64,000 nucleotides of DNA. It comes from Sphingomonadales bacterium (lineage in GTDB: Bacteria > Pseudomonadota > Alphaproteobacteria > Sphingomonadales > Sphingomonadaceae). The first letter of the stretch is position 1, and each line of letters begins with the position of its first letter. The DNA is taken from the NCBI GenBank assembly GCA_016704425.1, contig JADJAC010000010.1, positions 179,501-243,500 of the forward strand, written 5' to 3'. Under the pieces are notes generated by a model. That model was given only the letters and a program-made list of their open reading frames with translations, was not told where the DNA came from and ran no database searches. This document shows, piece after piece, positions 37,231 through 45,520 of this stretch. The translations under genes and the position numbers were made by a program.

Positions 37231-37691
37231 TGCGCCCATCGGATCGCCGTGCGTTTGCTGATCCTGCAAGGCAAATGCTGTTCTCGTCCGGAGCTGCTTT
37301 AGCATTCCTCGTTCAACCCGCGCAGGCAGACCCTGACATCCCGTCTTACGTGACCGAACGCCATTCGAAGCAATTTTACGAGTGCACAGACAGAGTGGGC
37401 GGGGTCACGGCCCCTATGCACGAATGTTTCGGCGATGAGTTTGTTCGCATCGACGCCGCTCTTCAATCAGCATATCAAAAGGCCATTGCAGGGCTCCCCG
37501 ACAGAGCACGAAACGAATTCCGGCGCTCCGCGTGGCGCTGGATGCATCGGACGCGAAACGCATGCCTCAACGATCCATGGGTGGAAGATGCAGCCGGTGG
37601 TAGCATCGTTCCCTTCTTGATTACGGACTGCATCATATCAAGGATGAAAGCGCGCACCCTGACGATAAACCGACGCAACGGGGCCAAATGA
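37230..37691 (+). CDS. LprI-type (DUF1311) exported lysozyme-inhibitor-like protein
   Basis: This 153-residue protein has a signal peptide (core MLFSSGAALAFLVQPAQA; start at 37230 or 37275) and an LprI/DUF1311-like mature domain: FYECTDRVGGVTAPMHECF, RIDAALQSAYQKAIAGLPDRARNEFRRSAWRWMHRTRNACL, and a last Cys in ITDCIISRMKART. LprI of Mycobacterium inhibits lysozyme. Location just after a lysozyme-like gene, with a TAATG overlap, suggests it protects the producer in the periplasm. Both function and specificity are inferred from family and context. Confidence 0.7.
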   Translation: MRPSDRRAFADPARQMLFSSGAALAFLVQPAQADPDIPSYVTERHSKQFYECTDRVGGVTAPMHECFGDEFVRIDAALQSAYQKAIAGLPDRARNEFRRSAWRWMHRTRNACLNDPWVEDAAGGSIVPFLITDCIISRMKARTLTINRRNGAK

Positions 37692-38176
37692 CAATGCCAG
37701 GTTTGGTCGCGATCCGGTTCCGTGAACCATCATTTCAGGAACGTGGCCCATTTTCGATATTGGTCTGTCTGGCCTTCGGCATCGTCATCGCGAGTATGGC
37801 CTTTGCATATCATCCGGCCAATTCGATTTTGCCTCCGCGAAAGGCAAATCTTACCACCGCATATGAACGATGTGTCGGTAACAGTTTTTACACAGATATC
37901 ATTCGGGCTTGCACCGCTGCCGAAAATCATCGCGCCGAAATTCTGATGGATGCTGCATATCGCAAAGCACTTTCGACATTGCTTCCGGACCAAAGGAGAA
38001 CTCTGTTATGGTCCCAAGCAAAATGGGAAAGACGCATCGAGATTGAATGCGACCGTGATCCCAGGCCGAAATCCGTTGAAGGAGGGACGCTGTGGCCGAT
38101 CTTCTATACCCAATGCTTTATGTGGAAAACCAGGGCACGTACGACGTGGCTGAAAGAGCGCTACCTTGACCGATAG
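37688..38176 (+). CDS. Second LprI-type (DUF1311) membrane-anchored protein
   Basis: This 162-residue protein has an N-terminal hydrophobic segment (FSILVCLAFGIVIASMAFAYH) acting as signal or anchor, then an LprI-like domain: AYERCVGNSFYTDIIRACTAAENHRAEILMDAAYRKALSTLLPDQRRTLLWSQAKWERRIEIECD and ...FYTQCFMWKTRARTTWLKERY. Cysteine and Trp/Arg spacing parallels the previous gene. Its start overlaps the previous stop as ATGA. The two inhibitors differ strongly, so they may protect against different enzymes or act together. Base composition is lower in GC than its neighbours. Converges on cmk with a 32-base gap. Confidence 0.65.
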   Translation: MTMPGLVAIRFREPSFQERGPFSILVCLAFGIVIASMAFAYHPANSILPPRKANLTTAYERCVGNSFYTDIIRACTAAENHRAEILMDAAYRKALSTLLPDQRRTLLWSQAKWERRIEIECDRDPRPKSVEGGTLWPIFYTQCFMWKTRARTTWLKERYLDR

Positions 38177-38208
38177 TGACTGATCATTTGAAAATATGGC
38201 AAAGCCCT

Positions 38209-38820
38209 TCACCCCCGCATGCGCGCCTCGACTAAAGCAATCGCCCGCTGGACGGCGTCATCGACGCTGAGATCACTCGTATCGAGCAGGTCCGCATCGT
38301 CCGCGCGGCGCATCGGGGCGTCGGCGCGGCTCGCATCGCGTTCGTCGCGGGCGAGAATCTCCGCAAGGATCGCTGGATAGTCGCGATCATAATCCTCAAG
38401 CTGGCGGCGCCGTGCGCGCACTTCGGCGCTCGCTGTGACATAGAGCTTCGCATCCGCTGACGGCACAATCACTGTGCCGATATCACGCCCGTCAAGCACC
38501 GCGCCGCCCGGCTGCGCGGCAAAGTCACGCTGGCGCTTGAGCAGGGCCGCGCGGACCCTGGAATGGACTGACACACGCGACGCAAGGCCAGCAGCCGCTT
38601 CGCTTCGCAACGCCGGATCGGCCAGCGCGGCGCTATCGAACTGACAGGCCTTGAGTGCATCATCCTCCACATCGGGATCGCCACCCGCCCTCACGGTTGC
38701 CATGCCTACAACCCGGTAGAGAAGGCCGGTATCAAGCAGGGGCAAACCGAAGTGCGCGGCAAGCGCCCGGGCAATTGTGCCCTTGCCGGACGCTGCCGGT
38801 CCGTCGACTGCAATGATCAT
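38209..38820 (-). CDS. cmk: Cytidylate kinase
   Basis: This 203-residue (d)CMP kinase uses ATP to make (d)CDP. The P-loop IIAVDGPAASGKGTIARALAAHFG, LLDTGLLYRVVG, and GGAVLDGRDIGTVIVPSADAKLYVTASAEVRARRR are diagnostic. The start overlaps the stop of the small membrane gene upstream (ATGA), so it belongs to an aroA-(membrane gene)-cmk operon. rpsA, normally next in line, is 2.3 kb away because of the inserted cassette. Confidence 0.95.
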   Translation of the reverse strand: MIIAVDGPAASGKGTIARALAAHFGLPLLDTGLLYRVVGMATVRAGGDPDVEDDALKACQFDSAALADPALRSEAAAGLASRVSVHSRVRAALLKRQRDFAAQPGGAVLDGRDIGTVIVPSADAKLYVTASAEVRARRRQLEDYDRDYPAILAEILARDERDASRADAPMRRADDADLLDTSDLSVDDAVQRAIALVEARMRG

Positions 38821-39065
38821 GCCCGTCGCTCCCTGATTGCAGAAATCAACCCGACAAGGGCAATAACCGCCCAGGCTCCTTCAAGCACAACCGCAGCCAG
38901 GTTGAAATGGACCGAGAGCGAAATGAGCAGGAGAACCGCCCCGACCAGATTGACAGTGTTGAACATCAGCTTGTTGAGTACCGGCGCGCGATTGGCATAG
39001 GCGAAGGCGCCAATGAACAGCACACTGCCGCAAATCCCGATTGCATCGGCGAGCGTTCCATTCAT
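38817..39065 (-). CDS. Small CBU_0592-like membrane protein
   Basis: This 82-residue protein is almost wholly hydrophobic, with three likely helices (ADAIGICGSVLFIGAFAYA, LMFNTVNLVGAVLLLISLSV, LAAVVLEGAWAVIALVGLISAI). The SLSVHFNLAAVVLEGAWAVIA pattern matches the small CBU_0592-type family of unknown function. It is coupled on both sides: four-base overlaps with aroA upstream and cmk downstream, indicating a single operon. Confidence 0.75.
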   Translation of the reverse strand: MNGTLADAIGICGSVLFIGAFAYANRAPVLNKLMFNTVNLVGAVLLLISLSVHFNLAAVVLEGAWAVIALVGLISAIRERRA

Positions 39066-40405
39066 TGCCCGGATCCCAACTGCCCAAGCATCGCCTCAAA
39101 ACCAGGAAAGCTGGTGGCCACAGGCGCCATATCATCGACCGTCAGACCGCCCCTTGTATTGAGCCCCGCCACGGCAAAGCTCATCGCAATCCGGTGATCG
39201 AGCGCAGCTTCGATCACAGGCGGCGCAGTCCCGCCATCAAACTGGTCACCGCTTCGGCCATGGATCGTCAACCCGTCTGCTTGCTCCTCCACCTGAACCC
39301 CGATTGCCGAAAGGCCCTTGGCCATCAATGCCAGCCGGTCCGATTCCTTGACGCGCAGCTCATCAAGCCCGGACGTTCGCGTCACGCCTCTGGCCATCGC
39401 AGCGGCAATGAACAGGATCGGGAACTCGTCAATCATACTTGGCGCAATATCGGGCGGGATATCGATGCCTGTCAGCGCACTGTGCCGGGCGGTGATATCA
39501 GCCACAGGTTCGCCCCCGACCTCCCGGACGTTGTCGAACTTCAGGTCCGCTCCCATCTGAACAAGCACGTCGAACAGCCCGGCCCGCGTCGGGTTCATCC
39601 CCACATTGGTGACAGTCACTTCAGAACCCGGCGTGATAAGCGCCGCAACAATCGGGAAGGCAGCCGAAGACGGATCGCCGGGCACAATGATATGCTGGGG
39701 CTTCAGATCGCCTTCGCCCCGGATGGAAATGGTCCGGACGCCGCAGCTGCCGATGTCGACCTCAATATCTGCACCGAATCCCTTCAGCATCCGCTCGCTA
39801 TGATCGCGCGTCGGCATCGGTTCGATCACGCGCGTGATCCCCGGCGTATTGAGGCCGGCAAGGAGGATTGCCGATTTGACCTGAGCGGACGCCATGGGGA
39901 GCCTGTAGGCAATCGGCACCGCAGGGCATGCCCCGCGCACCATCATCGGCAGGCACTGTGCGCCAGCGGTCCCCGGCGTGCCTGTGAAGGATGCCCCCAT
40001 CAACGACAAGGGATCACTCACCCGCGCCATGGGCCGCTTCGAAAGCGAAACGTCACCTACAAAGGTGACCGTAATCGCATGGCTTGCGACCAGACCCATC
40101 AGCAGCCGGGTCGAAGTGCCCGAATTGCCCATGTCCAGCGCAGTCTGTGGCTGCAGCAATCCCCCGACACCAACCCCGTTGACGCGCCAGACAGCGTCAT
40201 CGCCGCGTTCGATATCGGCCCCCATCGCGCGAAGGGCAGTGGCTGTCGCGTGGACGTCCTCACCTTCGAGCAGTCCTTCGATCACGCTTTCGCCGATCGC
40301 GAGCGCCGACAGCATCAGCGACCGGTGAGAGATCGACTTGTCTCCGGGAATCGCAATGCTGCCCCTGAGCGGACCGGCGGGCGAAAAGGACTTTGGGCTT
40401 GGCAT
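39062..40405 (-). CDS. aroA: 3-phosphoshikimate 1-carboxyvinyltransferase (EPSP synthase)
   Basis: This 447-residue enzyme joins shikimate 3-phosphate and PEP in the pathway to aromatic amino acids. It shows PGDKSISHRSLMLSALA, LDMGNSGTSTRLLMG and, near the C terminus, RTSGLDELRVKESDRLALMAKGL. The GNSGTS with Ala-free loop, and the overall pattern, look like class II alphaproteobacterial EPSPS, though the class call is tentative. The start at 40405 (MPSPKSFSPAGPLRGSIAIPG) fits the family better than upstream options. First gene of the aroA-cmk operon. Confidence 0.94.
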   Translation of the reverse strand: MPSPKSFSPAGPLRGSIAIPGDKSISHRSLMLSALAIGESVIEGLLEGEDVHATATALRAMGADIERGDDAVWRVNGVGVGGLLQPQTALDMGNSGTSTRLLMGLVASHAITVTFVGDVSLSKRPMARVSDPLSLMGASFTGTPGTAGAQCLPMMVRGACPAVPIAYRLPMASAQVKSAILLAGLNTPGITRVIEPMPTRDHSERMLKGFGADIEVDIGSCGVRTISIRGEGDLKPQHIIVPGDPSSAAFPIVAALITPGSEVTVTNVGMNPTRAGLFDVLVQMGADLKFDNVREVGGEPVADITARHSALTGIDIPPDIAPSMIDEFPILFIAAAMARGVTRTSGLDELRVKESDRLALMAKGLSAIGVQVEEQADGLTIHGRSGDQFDGGTAPPVIEAALDHRIAMSFAVAGLNTRGGLTVDDMAPVATSFPGFEAMLGQLGSGQ

Positions 40406-40505
40406 GGACGCGGCTTTTGACAGCGGCGTCCCGCTATGGCAAGGCGCGCCGCTCACCGGGCTCGACCCGGAGTTCCAGAATTCATGTTGAAAGGTTTTGA
40501 GGCTC

Positions 40506-40823
40506 ATGGTGAAGCCTGAATGGGGTACAAAGCGTACCTGCCCGAAATGCGGCGAGCGCTTTTATGATTTGACCAAGGACGAGCCGGTCGCCTGCATTGC
40601 CTGTGGCAATGCCTGGCATCCCGAGCCCGTGCTCAAATCGAAGCAGCCGATGCCGTTCGAGGAAGCCAAGAAGGTCGATCCGGAAAAGGTCGATACGGAT
40701 CTGGCCGACGAACTGGACATCGATGTCGATGAAGATGCGGAAGTCTCTCCGGATGACGAAGTCGATCTCGGCGGAGACGATGATCTGGGCGTCGATACAG
40801 GCGATGCGTCTGACGAGAGCTGA
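40506..40823 (+). CDS. TIGR02300 family protein (FYDLTKD zinc-ribbon-like)
   Basis: This 105-residue alphaproteobacterial protein has an N-terminal zinc-ribbon-like part: KPEWGTKRTCPKCGERFYDLTKDEPVACIACGNAW, with four Cys in two CxxC pairs, then a very acidic tail (VDEDAEVSPDDEVDLGGDDD). Function is unknown. An upstream TTG start at 40497 is less likely than the ATG at 40506. Typically located between aroA and a tRNA-Ala in sphingomonads, as here. Confidence 0.85.
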   Translation: MVKPEWGTKRTCPKCGERFYDLTKDEPVACIACGNAWHPEPVLKSKQPMPFEEAKKVDPEKVDTDLADELDIDVDEDAEVSPDDEVDLGGDDDLGVDTGDASDES

Positions 40824-40868
40824 CGCTTGATTTCAAGGCAGCGCCCGACTAAGGCGCTGCCTGCTCAT

Positions 40869-40944
<76 letters not shown>

Positions 40945-40987
40945 GGCAGTCCAGGGTTTTCGCAATTCGACGAGACCACGGACCGCC

Positions 40988-41887
40988 TCACCCCAAAAAT
41001 CCCCGAGTTCTGCGCGCTTTTCGCGATGCCGCCGCTTGCAGCGCAGCCAGCAGAGACCCCACTGTCTTCCAAATTGGCGCAATTTCGCCCCGAGTCTCTG
41101 ACCCCCCATTTTCTGGCTTCTCATTTGATGGAGCGGTTTGTGAGCGGTGGCACCCTGTGTCCGGGCGCGCGGGTCTAGAACCCCAGCAGCGTGCGCTGAT
41201 CAGCCCAGCTGAGCGGGAGATCCGTGATCCGGAGCAACGTGCGCGCGGTGAGTGATTTTGGCTGGCGGCCCTCAAGGATGGCCTTGATGATGTCGGGTGC
41301 CAGATAGGCAAGCCTTGCCATGCGGACCAGGTGCTTGCGGCCCATGGTGGCGATGGACGAAGCTGGTGCGTCAGGGCCTTGCTGAGCGGCTCACCCATCG
41401 CCGGCGACCAGTCGCTTTCAAAAGTCAGGATGCCGCCGAGGACGTCGATTGGCGGCTTCGCGGGGAATGTGCCGCCGGCATGGGGGATCGGTAGGCTTGT
41501 CCGGTGTAGGCGCCGGACCGAGGCCACTTTCTTCTGGGCATAGTCGATCATGCCCGCGTCGATGGCCTGCTTGGCCTCAAACACGGCATAGACGCTTTCG
41601 GCGGGAACCACCTTCTGGTTCTCGATCACGAAAATGAAAGGTGTGTATTGCCGGTCGAAGATGACGACGTCGATCTGCTGGCTCATCGAATCTTTGCTGT
41701 CGACGACGAAGGCCTTCTCGACGGCATAGCGCTCGGGTAGATATTTGCGCAGCAGCTCGAGCCAGACATTCTCGCTGCCATCGCCCATCGTCCCATTGTG
41801 GCCGATCGTCTCGCGGACAGCCTGCAGCCGCCGCTGGATATCCTCATGGAGGTTAGCGAGCATCTTCTCCAGCGACCAACCACTCAT
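40988..41887 (-). pseudogene. Truncated DUF6602 protein (D...ExK nuclease-like) joined to recombinase DNA
   Basis: This frame starts as a DUF6602 protein: VWLELLRKYLPERYAVEKAFVVDSKD, QQIDVVIFDRQYTPFIF and PAESVYAVFEAKQAIDAG. Asp73, Glu104 and Lys106 form a D...ExK pattern like that of PD-(D/E)XK nucleases (inference). Homology ends near residue 172 (GEPLSKAL). From there the frame crosses into DNA that encodes, in another frame, the end of a serine recombinase, so residues ~173-299 are not a natural domain. It starts 28 bases after the CD-NTase stop, with a GGGGAGAAGG site, and is thus the last gene of the CBASS-like operon. It may be a truncated effector or accessory protein. Confidence 0.6.
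41175..41390 (-). pseudogene. C-terminal remnant of a large serine recombinase
   Basis: A 71-codon fragment, in a different frame from the overlapping DUF6602 reading, encodes RKHLVRMARLAYLAPDIIKAILEGRQPKSLTARTLLRITDLPLSWADQRTLLGF and a stop. The LAYLAPDI...ILEGRQP...LPLxWAxQRxLLGF ending is the well-known C terminus of alphaproteobacterial site-specific recombinases. The catalytic serine domain is gone. It points to a past integration or excision next to tRNA-Ala. Confidence 0.7.
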
Positions 41888-41915
41888 GCGCCTTCTCCCC
41901 GAACGACCATGTTCT

Positions 41916-42815
41916 CTAAGACAGCGGAAACTTCGGCCCGAACAGCTGGCGCCATGCCTTCAGCGCCTCGCCATTCTGGCCCCGCCGCGCCTGGTCAATC
42001 GCCCGCGTTGCCTGCGCGGCGGCGTCCTTGAGCAAGCGCCGGGCCCGATCGCGCTGCGTATTGTCCATGCCGCCGCTGATCGGTGGACCCAGTCCCGCGG
42101 GATCGGGCCAGGTGTCGTGGATGCGATCGGCCAGGGTTTCAAACAGCGACTGGATCTCGTAGTCGAAGCGCCCGCCCCAGCCACCATAGAGGCAATCCAG
42201 CGCCATCACCTCGATGAGGAAGGAGGGCTTGATCGGCTTGTCGCCCTGCCCGGCATGGTTGTTCCAGTATTTCACCATTCGCACCAGGCCTTTCCACTCT
42301 GAGGAATAGGCTTGGTGCGCCGCCGTCGCCTTGGCGGCATGGGTCTCGGGATTGGTGCGGATCCACTTGCCGAGGCCGCGATCGGGAATCTCATAGTCGT
42401 CGCCGTCGGCAAAGGCGGGCACGACGTCGACGCTGACGACGCGATAATCGGTATTGTCCTCAGCATCGACAACAACGCCGAAATCGACGTTCACGCTGCG
42501 GGTCTGCTTGCGCACCGCCGATGCGCCATACTTCTCGACCAGTGCGTCATGGAAGGCGTCGATGACCTTGTCGGGCGCCTCGTCGCGATAGTGCCGCTCG
42601 GCTTCTGCGAGCTGGAAAAAAATGTCGATGTCCTTGAGCGGCTTGGTCTTAGTGTGGCGCTTATAGGAGCCGGTCAGGAAGCTGCGATCAATCGAGAATT
42701 TGGTCACGAGGAAATCGCGCACCTCGTTCTGGCGCGCGGACGCATTGTCCTGCTCGCGCTGGTTGAGCTCGAGGCGGCTCTTGAACTTGCGGAACGCCTC
42801 CTCGACGGTGAGCAT
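41916..42815 (-). CDS. CD-NTase (CBASS cyclic oligonucleotide synthase, SMODS type)
   Basis: This 299-residue protein is a cGAS/DncV-like nucleotidyltransferase of the SMODS class, which makes cyclic di- or trinucleotide signals during phage infection. It shows the GS motif ([23 protein letters not shown]49-S50) with catalytic D62 and D64, and the third acidic residue in [11 protein letters not shown] (D130). The C-terminal helical part contains [43 protein letters not shown], typical of the family. The ATG at 42815 overlaps the HORMA stop by one base. Which nucleotide it makes cannot be read from the sequence; genes of this look belong to the HORMA-associated (CdnC/D-like) branch. Confidence 0.85.
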   Translation of the reverse strand: MLTVEEAFRKFKSRLELNQREQDNASARQNEVRDFLVTKFSIDRSFLTGSYKRHTKTKPLKDIDIFFQLAEAERHYRDEAPDKVIDAFHDALVEKYGASAVRKQTRSVNVDFGVVVDAEDNTDYRVVSVDVVPAFADGDDYEIPDRGLGKWIRTNPETHAAKATAAHQAYSSEWKGLVRMVKYWNNHAGQGDKPIKPSFLIEVMALDCLYGGWGGRFDYEIQSLFETLADRIHDTWPDPAGLGPPISGGMDNTQRDRARRLLKDAAAQATRAIDQARRGQNGEALKAWRQLFGPKFPLS

Positions 42816-43312
42816 CAGTTCTTCCTCCAATAGGAGGCGCTGGCGCCGAGGCCGGCATGCTCGACCGTCGAGCCCAAGCTTTGCCGGCTTAAGCCGTCGG
42901 TACTGCGCAAGGTGGTCGAGCTCCAGCCCGCGACATCGCGCGCGCCGGGGCGGTGGCGCACGACCAGGCGATAGCGCGCCTGCGACGGCGCAAGGCCCGC
43001 CTTGCGGATATGGTATTTGATCTGGTCGGTGTCGGTGTAGAAGCCGCCGTCCCCGGTCCAGCCATAAGCGATGTCCATGTCCCACCGTCCGATCAGGCTA
43101 TTGGTGAACGGGTCGAAGATTTCGAGGATCACCTTTGCGAGGTCGTGCGTCTCGAGCCAGGCAGAAATAGCGCGGTGGCTGGAGGCCCAATCGCCGACGA
43201 ACTCGCTGGGATCGAGACCGGAGAGCCGGATGATGTCCTTCAGGCTCTTGAGGATATTGTCGGTCACATAGGTGACCGAGTGGGTGTAGGTGTTGACTGC
43301 GACCATCGTCAT
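42815..43312 (-). CDS. Bacterial HORMA-domain protein (Cap7-like)
   Basis: This 165-residue protein resembles bacterial HORMA family 1 (bacHORMA_1): [78 protein letters not shown], then a C-terminal seat-belt-like part ([52 protein letters not shown]). In type III CBASS, HORMA proteins bind peptides and switch on the adjacent CD-NTase. It directly precedes and overlaps the CD-NTase gene, and overlaps the tail of the upstream broken gene as ATGA. The remodelling ATPase TRIP13 (Cap6) is not seen. Confidence 0.78.
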   Translation of the reverse strand: MTMVAVNTYTHSVTYVTDNILKSLKDIIRLSGLDPSEFVGDWASSHRAISAWLETHDLAKVILEIFDPFTNSLIGRWDMDIAYGWTGDGGFYTDTDQIKYHIRKAGLAPSQARYRLVVRHRPGARDVAGWSSTTLRSTDGLSRQSLGSTVEHAGLGASASYWRKN

Positions 43313-43804
43313 GACAGGAAGCCCTTCACGTCGATCTCGAAGGCGGTCGCGCTCGCCGTCGCCTCGTCCGCGGCCTTGTGGGTTTCAGCAAGGTCGCGCG
43401 CGGTGATACGGCATGAACGCGCCCTTGTAGATGGCGATGGCCTGGTCAATCTGTTCAGCGCTATCGACATCGAGTATCCCGGCATGGCGGATAAAGCCGA
43501 GGAACGATCGTGCGGTGTAGGCGCCCCGCGAAAAGCCAAACGCATAAATCTGGTCGCCCGGCTCATAGTTGAACAACAAGAAGCGATAGGCCTCTCGGAT
43601 GTTTGTCATCATGCCCTTGCCAAACGCGCCACCCATGAAGTGCTCGCTTTTTGCGGTCCCGATCCCCTCGTCATAATAGACAATTTGCGGGACGCCCCCC
43701 TTGGCAATGGGCGCCACCATCTCGGCGACCAGCACGACATTGGTCGGACAATTCGTCGACAGCTTGTTCCAGGTTCCGTCGAAACAAAAGACAAGACGCT
43801 TCAT
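43309..43804 (-). pseudogene. Broken DUF2235 alpha/beta-hydrolase gene
   Basis: From ATG 43804 the frame encodes 139 residues of a DUF2235 (Tle1-like) hydrolase: MKRLVFCFDGTWN, then IYAFGFSRGAYTARSFLGFI with the nucleophile elbow GFSRG (~90-94). It stops at 43385, well short of the usual 300+ residues. A second frame from about 43410 continues as [32 protein letters not shown] and its stop overlaps the HORMA start (ATGA). The two pieces are best explained as one gene with an internal deletion and frameshift. Tle1-type enzymes are phospholipases, so it may once have been the membrane-attacking effector of the cassette (inference). A GGGG site precedes the start. Confidence 0.6.
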
Positions 43805-43827
43805 ATTCACCCCTTCGAGATGGCAGG

Positions 43828-45108
43828 CTATTCGCCCGTCTTGACCGACCTGATTCCCTGAGTGTCAGCGGTGACGGTGACATCGCCGTCCCAACCTGTC
43901 GCATAGATCGACCGGGTGAGAGAAAAGCCGGAAAACCGTTTGACCTTGTCGCCCACGCGCACACTGACTGCTGGCGAACGCGTGCGCGAAACAGCGGCGG
44001 CAAGCAATGTGACGACATCGCGCCGCGGGTGACCATAGGCCCAGGCAGTCCAAGGCAAATGCGGGTCTTCGTGACCCATCGAGATTACGGCAATTTCAGG
44101 AGTCATCGCGTCGAGCAAGGGCTTGGTCGTGCCGTTGTGCGAGCCATGGTGTCCGACTTCATAAAGATCGACATCAAGCATGGCCGTGCCCGCGTAGCGA
44201 TCGATGAGTGTTTCAATCGCGGTTTCCTCCAAATCCCCGGTAAAGAGAAATGACGCTTGCCCAAAGTCTATGCGTATCACCAGGCTATGGTTGTTGCCGT
44301 TGTCGAACTCGCCGTCCGGCCAGCCAGGGTTATCGGCAAAGCCTCCGGAGAGAACTCGGATTCCGGGATCGACGTTTGCGCATTTGACGGCATCGATCGT
44401 TTCGTTTGCCACACCCTGATGCACTGCCGCTTCGATCATGGGATCTTGGACAGCAAGATTGGCAAGGGGAGGCGAGGCTGCAGCCGTGAAGTCGCGCATC
44501 CAGTTCGCACCGACGCGTCCCGAACCGTTCAACAGGCCATTGTGGACATAGCCGCCAACCTTATAGCGTTCGGAAGTTCGTCTCAGGTTGCTATTGTGGT
44601 CGACGTGCGTGTGAGTCACGAATATCGTCGCCAAGCGCTTTCCCAGATCGGTGCGGCGCGCAAAAAAAGAGTCGAGATAAGCAATGAGATGTTCGGACGC
44701 GATATCGCCGCGGCCTCCCGCATCGATTAATATGGCAGCGCAAGGAAATTCGATCAGCGCCGCATTGCCTTGATCGACGTCAATAAAGTGGACAGCCATG
44801 GTCGGACGCGTCGCCAGCGCTTCAATGTCACTCGTCTCGCGCCTGACATAGCGGCGATAGACCCAACCTCTGCGACCATCGGGACCAATAACGTGAAAAT
44901 ACCCGCGGACCTGTTGGCCGTCATCGAGAAGATCAAATACTGTCCCAATTACAGGATAGCCCAATATGTTTGCCGAGCGCGACGGTCCTTCACGAAGCGT
45001 CACATGATCTTTCACAATAACCTTTTCAGCAAATGCCGGAACAGAAAACATCATCCCGACCAGCAGGCATAATATTCTCAAGGTCGTTGCAATTCTCCCA
45101 AATTGCAT
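43828..45108 (-). CDS. Secreted SH3-domain/ComEC-like metallo-beta-lactamase-fold protein
   Basis: This 426-residue exported protein has a signal peptide (ATTLRILCLLVGMMFSVPAFA), an SH3b-like domain (VIVKDHVTLREGPSRSANILGYPVIGTVFDLLDDG...RGWVYRRYV, ~25-90), and a ComEC/Rec2-type MBL domain with FVTHTHVDHNSNLRR, SFLFTGDLEETAIETLI and YEVGHHGSHNGTTKPLLDA. Such secreted MBL proteins can be nucleases or phosphodiesterases. The ATG at 45108 follows GAGGGGGT. It lies 24 bases upstream of the DUF2235 gene on the same strand, so it could be an associated gene of the CBASS-like locus, but the link is only positional. Confidence 0.75.
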   Translation of the reverse strand: MQFGRIATTLRILCLLVGMMFSVPAFAEKVIVKDHVTLREGPSRSANILGYPVIGTVFDLLDDGQQVRGYFHVIGPDGRRGWVYRRYVRRETSDIEALATRPTMAVHFIDVDQGNAALIEFPCAAILIDAGGRGDIASEHLIAYLDSFFARRTDLGKRLATIFVTHTHVDHNSNLRRTSERYKVGGYVHNGLLNGSGRVGANWMRDFTAAASPPLANLAVQDPMIEAAVHQGVANETIDAVKCANVDPGIRVLSGGFADNPGWPDGEFDNGNNHSLVIRIDFGQASFLFTGDLEETAIETLIDRYAGTAMLDVDLYEVGHHGSHNGTTKPLLDAMTPEIAVISMGHEDPHLPWTAWAYGHPRRDVVTLLAAAVSRTRSPAVSVRVGDKVKRFSGFSLTRSIYATGWDGDVTVTADTQGIRSVKTGE

Positions 45109-45114
45109 AAGCAC

Positions 45115-45520
45115 CCCCTCGGTGACCTCAGTCTATGTATTATTTTCCGGAGAGCAAGATGGATTCTCACATTAATAATAATTACCAAGATAGGAGCCGC
45201 TAATGCCCAATTTGGACACAGTCTGACATCTGTTTTAAAATTTTGGGCCATGCATATATTTGGATTGTGTGCTTCTTGATGTTTCAGGGTCATGGGCAGA
45301 TCATAGGCCGTGTTGTCAGACGACTTCAGCCATAGGCGCGCTGCGGCCAGATTAAGTATGACCCCGTCGCGGCTTTGCATCGGTTGAGAATAGCGATTCT
45401 GGCACTTCGTCGGCTGGGGTTGCCCCGCTGCGTCACGTGATGAGGAGTGCCCAGTATCGCATATTGCGCAATTATCGCCAACAAGCCAGGCGGGCATGGT
45501 TGCATGGGGCAACAATTCTG
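45115..45520. other. Non-coding or decayed stretch before the RHS partner gene
   Basis: About 400 bases show no convincing gene on either strand. Composition is AT-rich in parts (for example around 45140-45260), unlike the core genome. It probably holds the promoter of the MBL gene and debris from recombination at the RHS locus. Confidence 0.45.

Noticed and set aside
43828..45108. Assignment of the secreted MBL protein as the CBASS effector
   Set aside because: It carries a signal peptide and so would act outside the cytoplasm, and its coding region is separated from HORMA by a broken gene; only adjacency supports a link.
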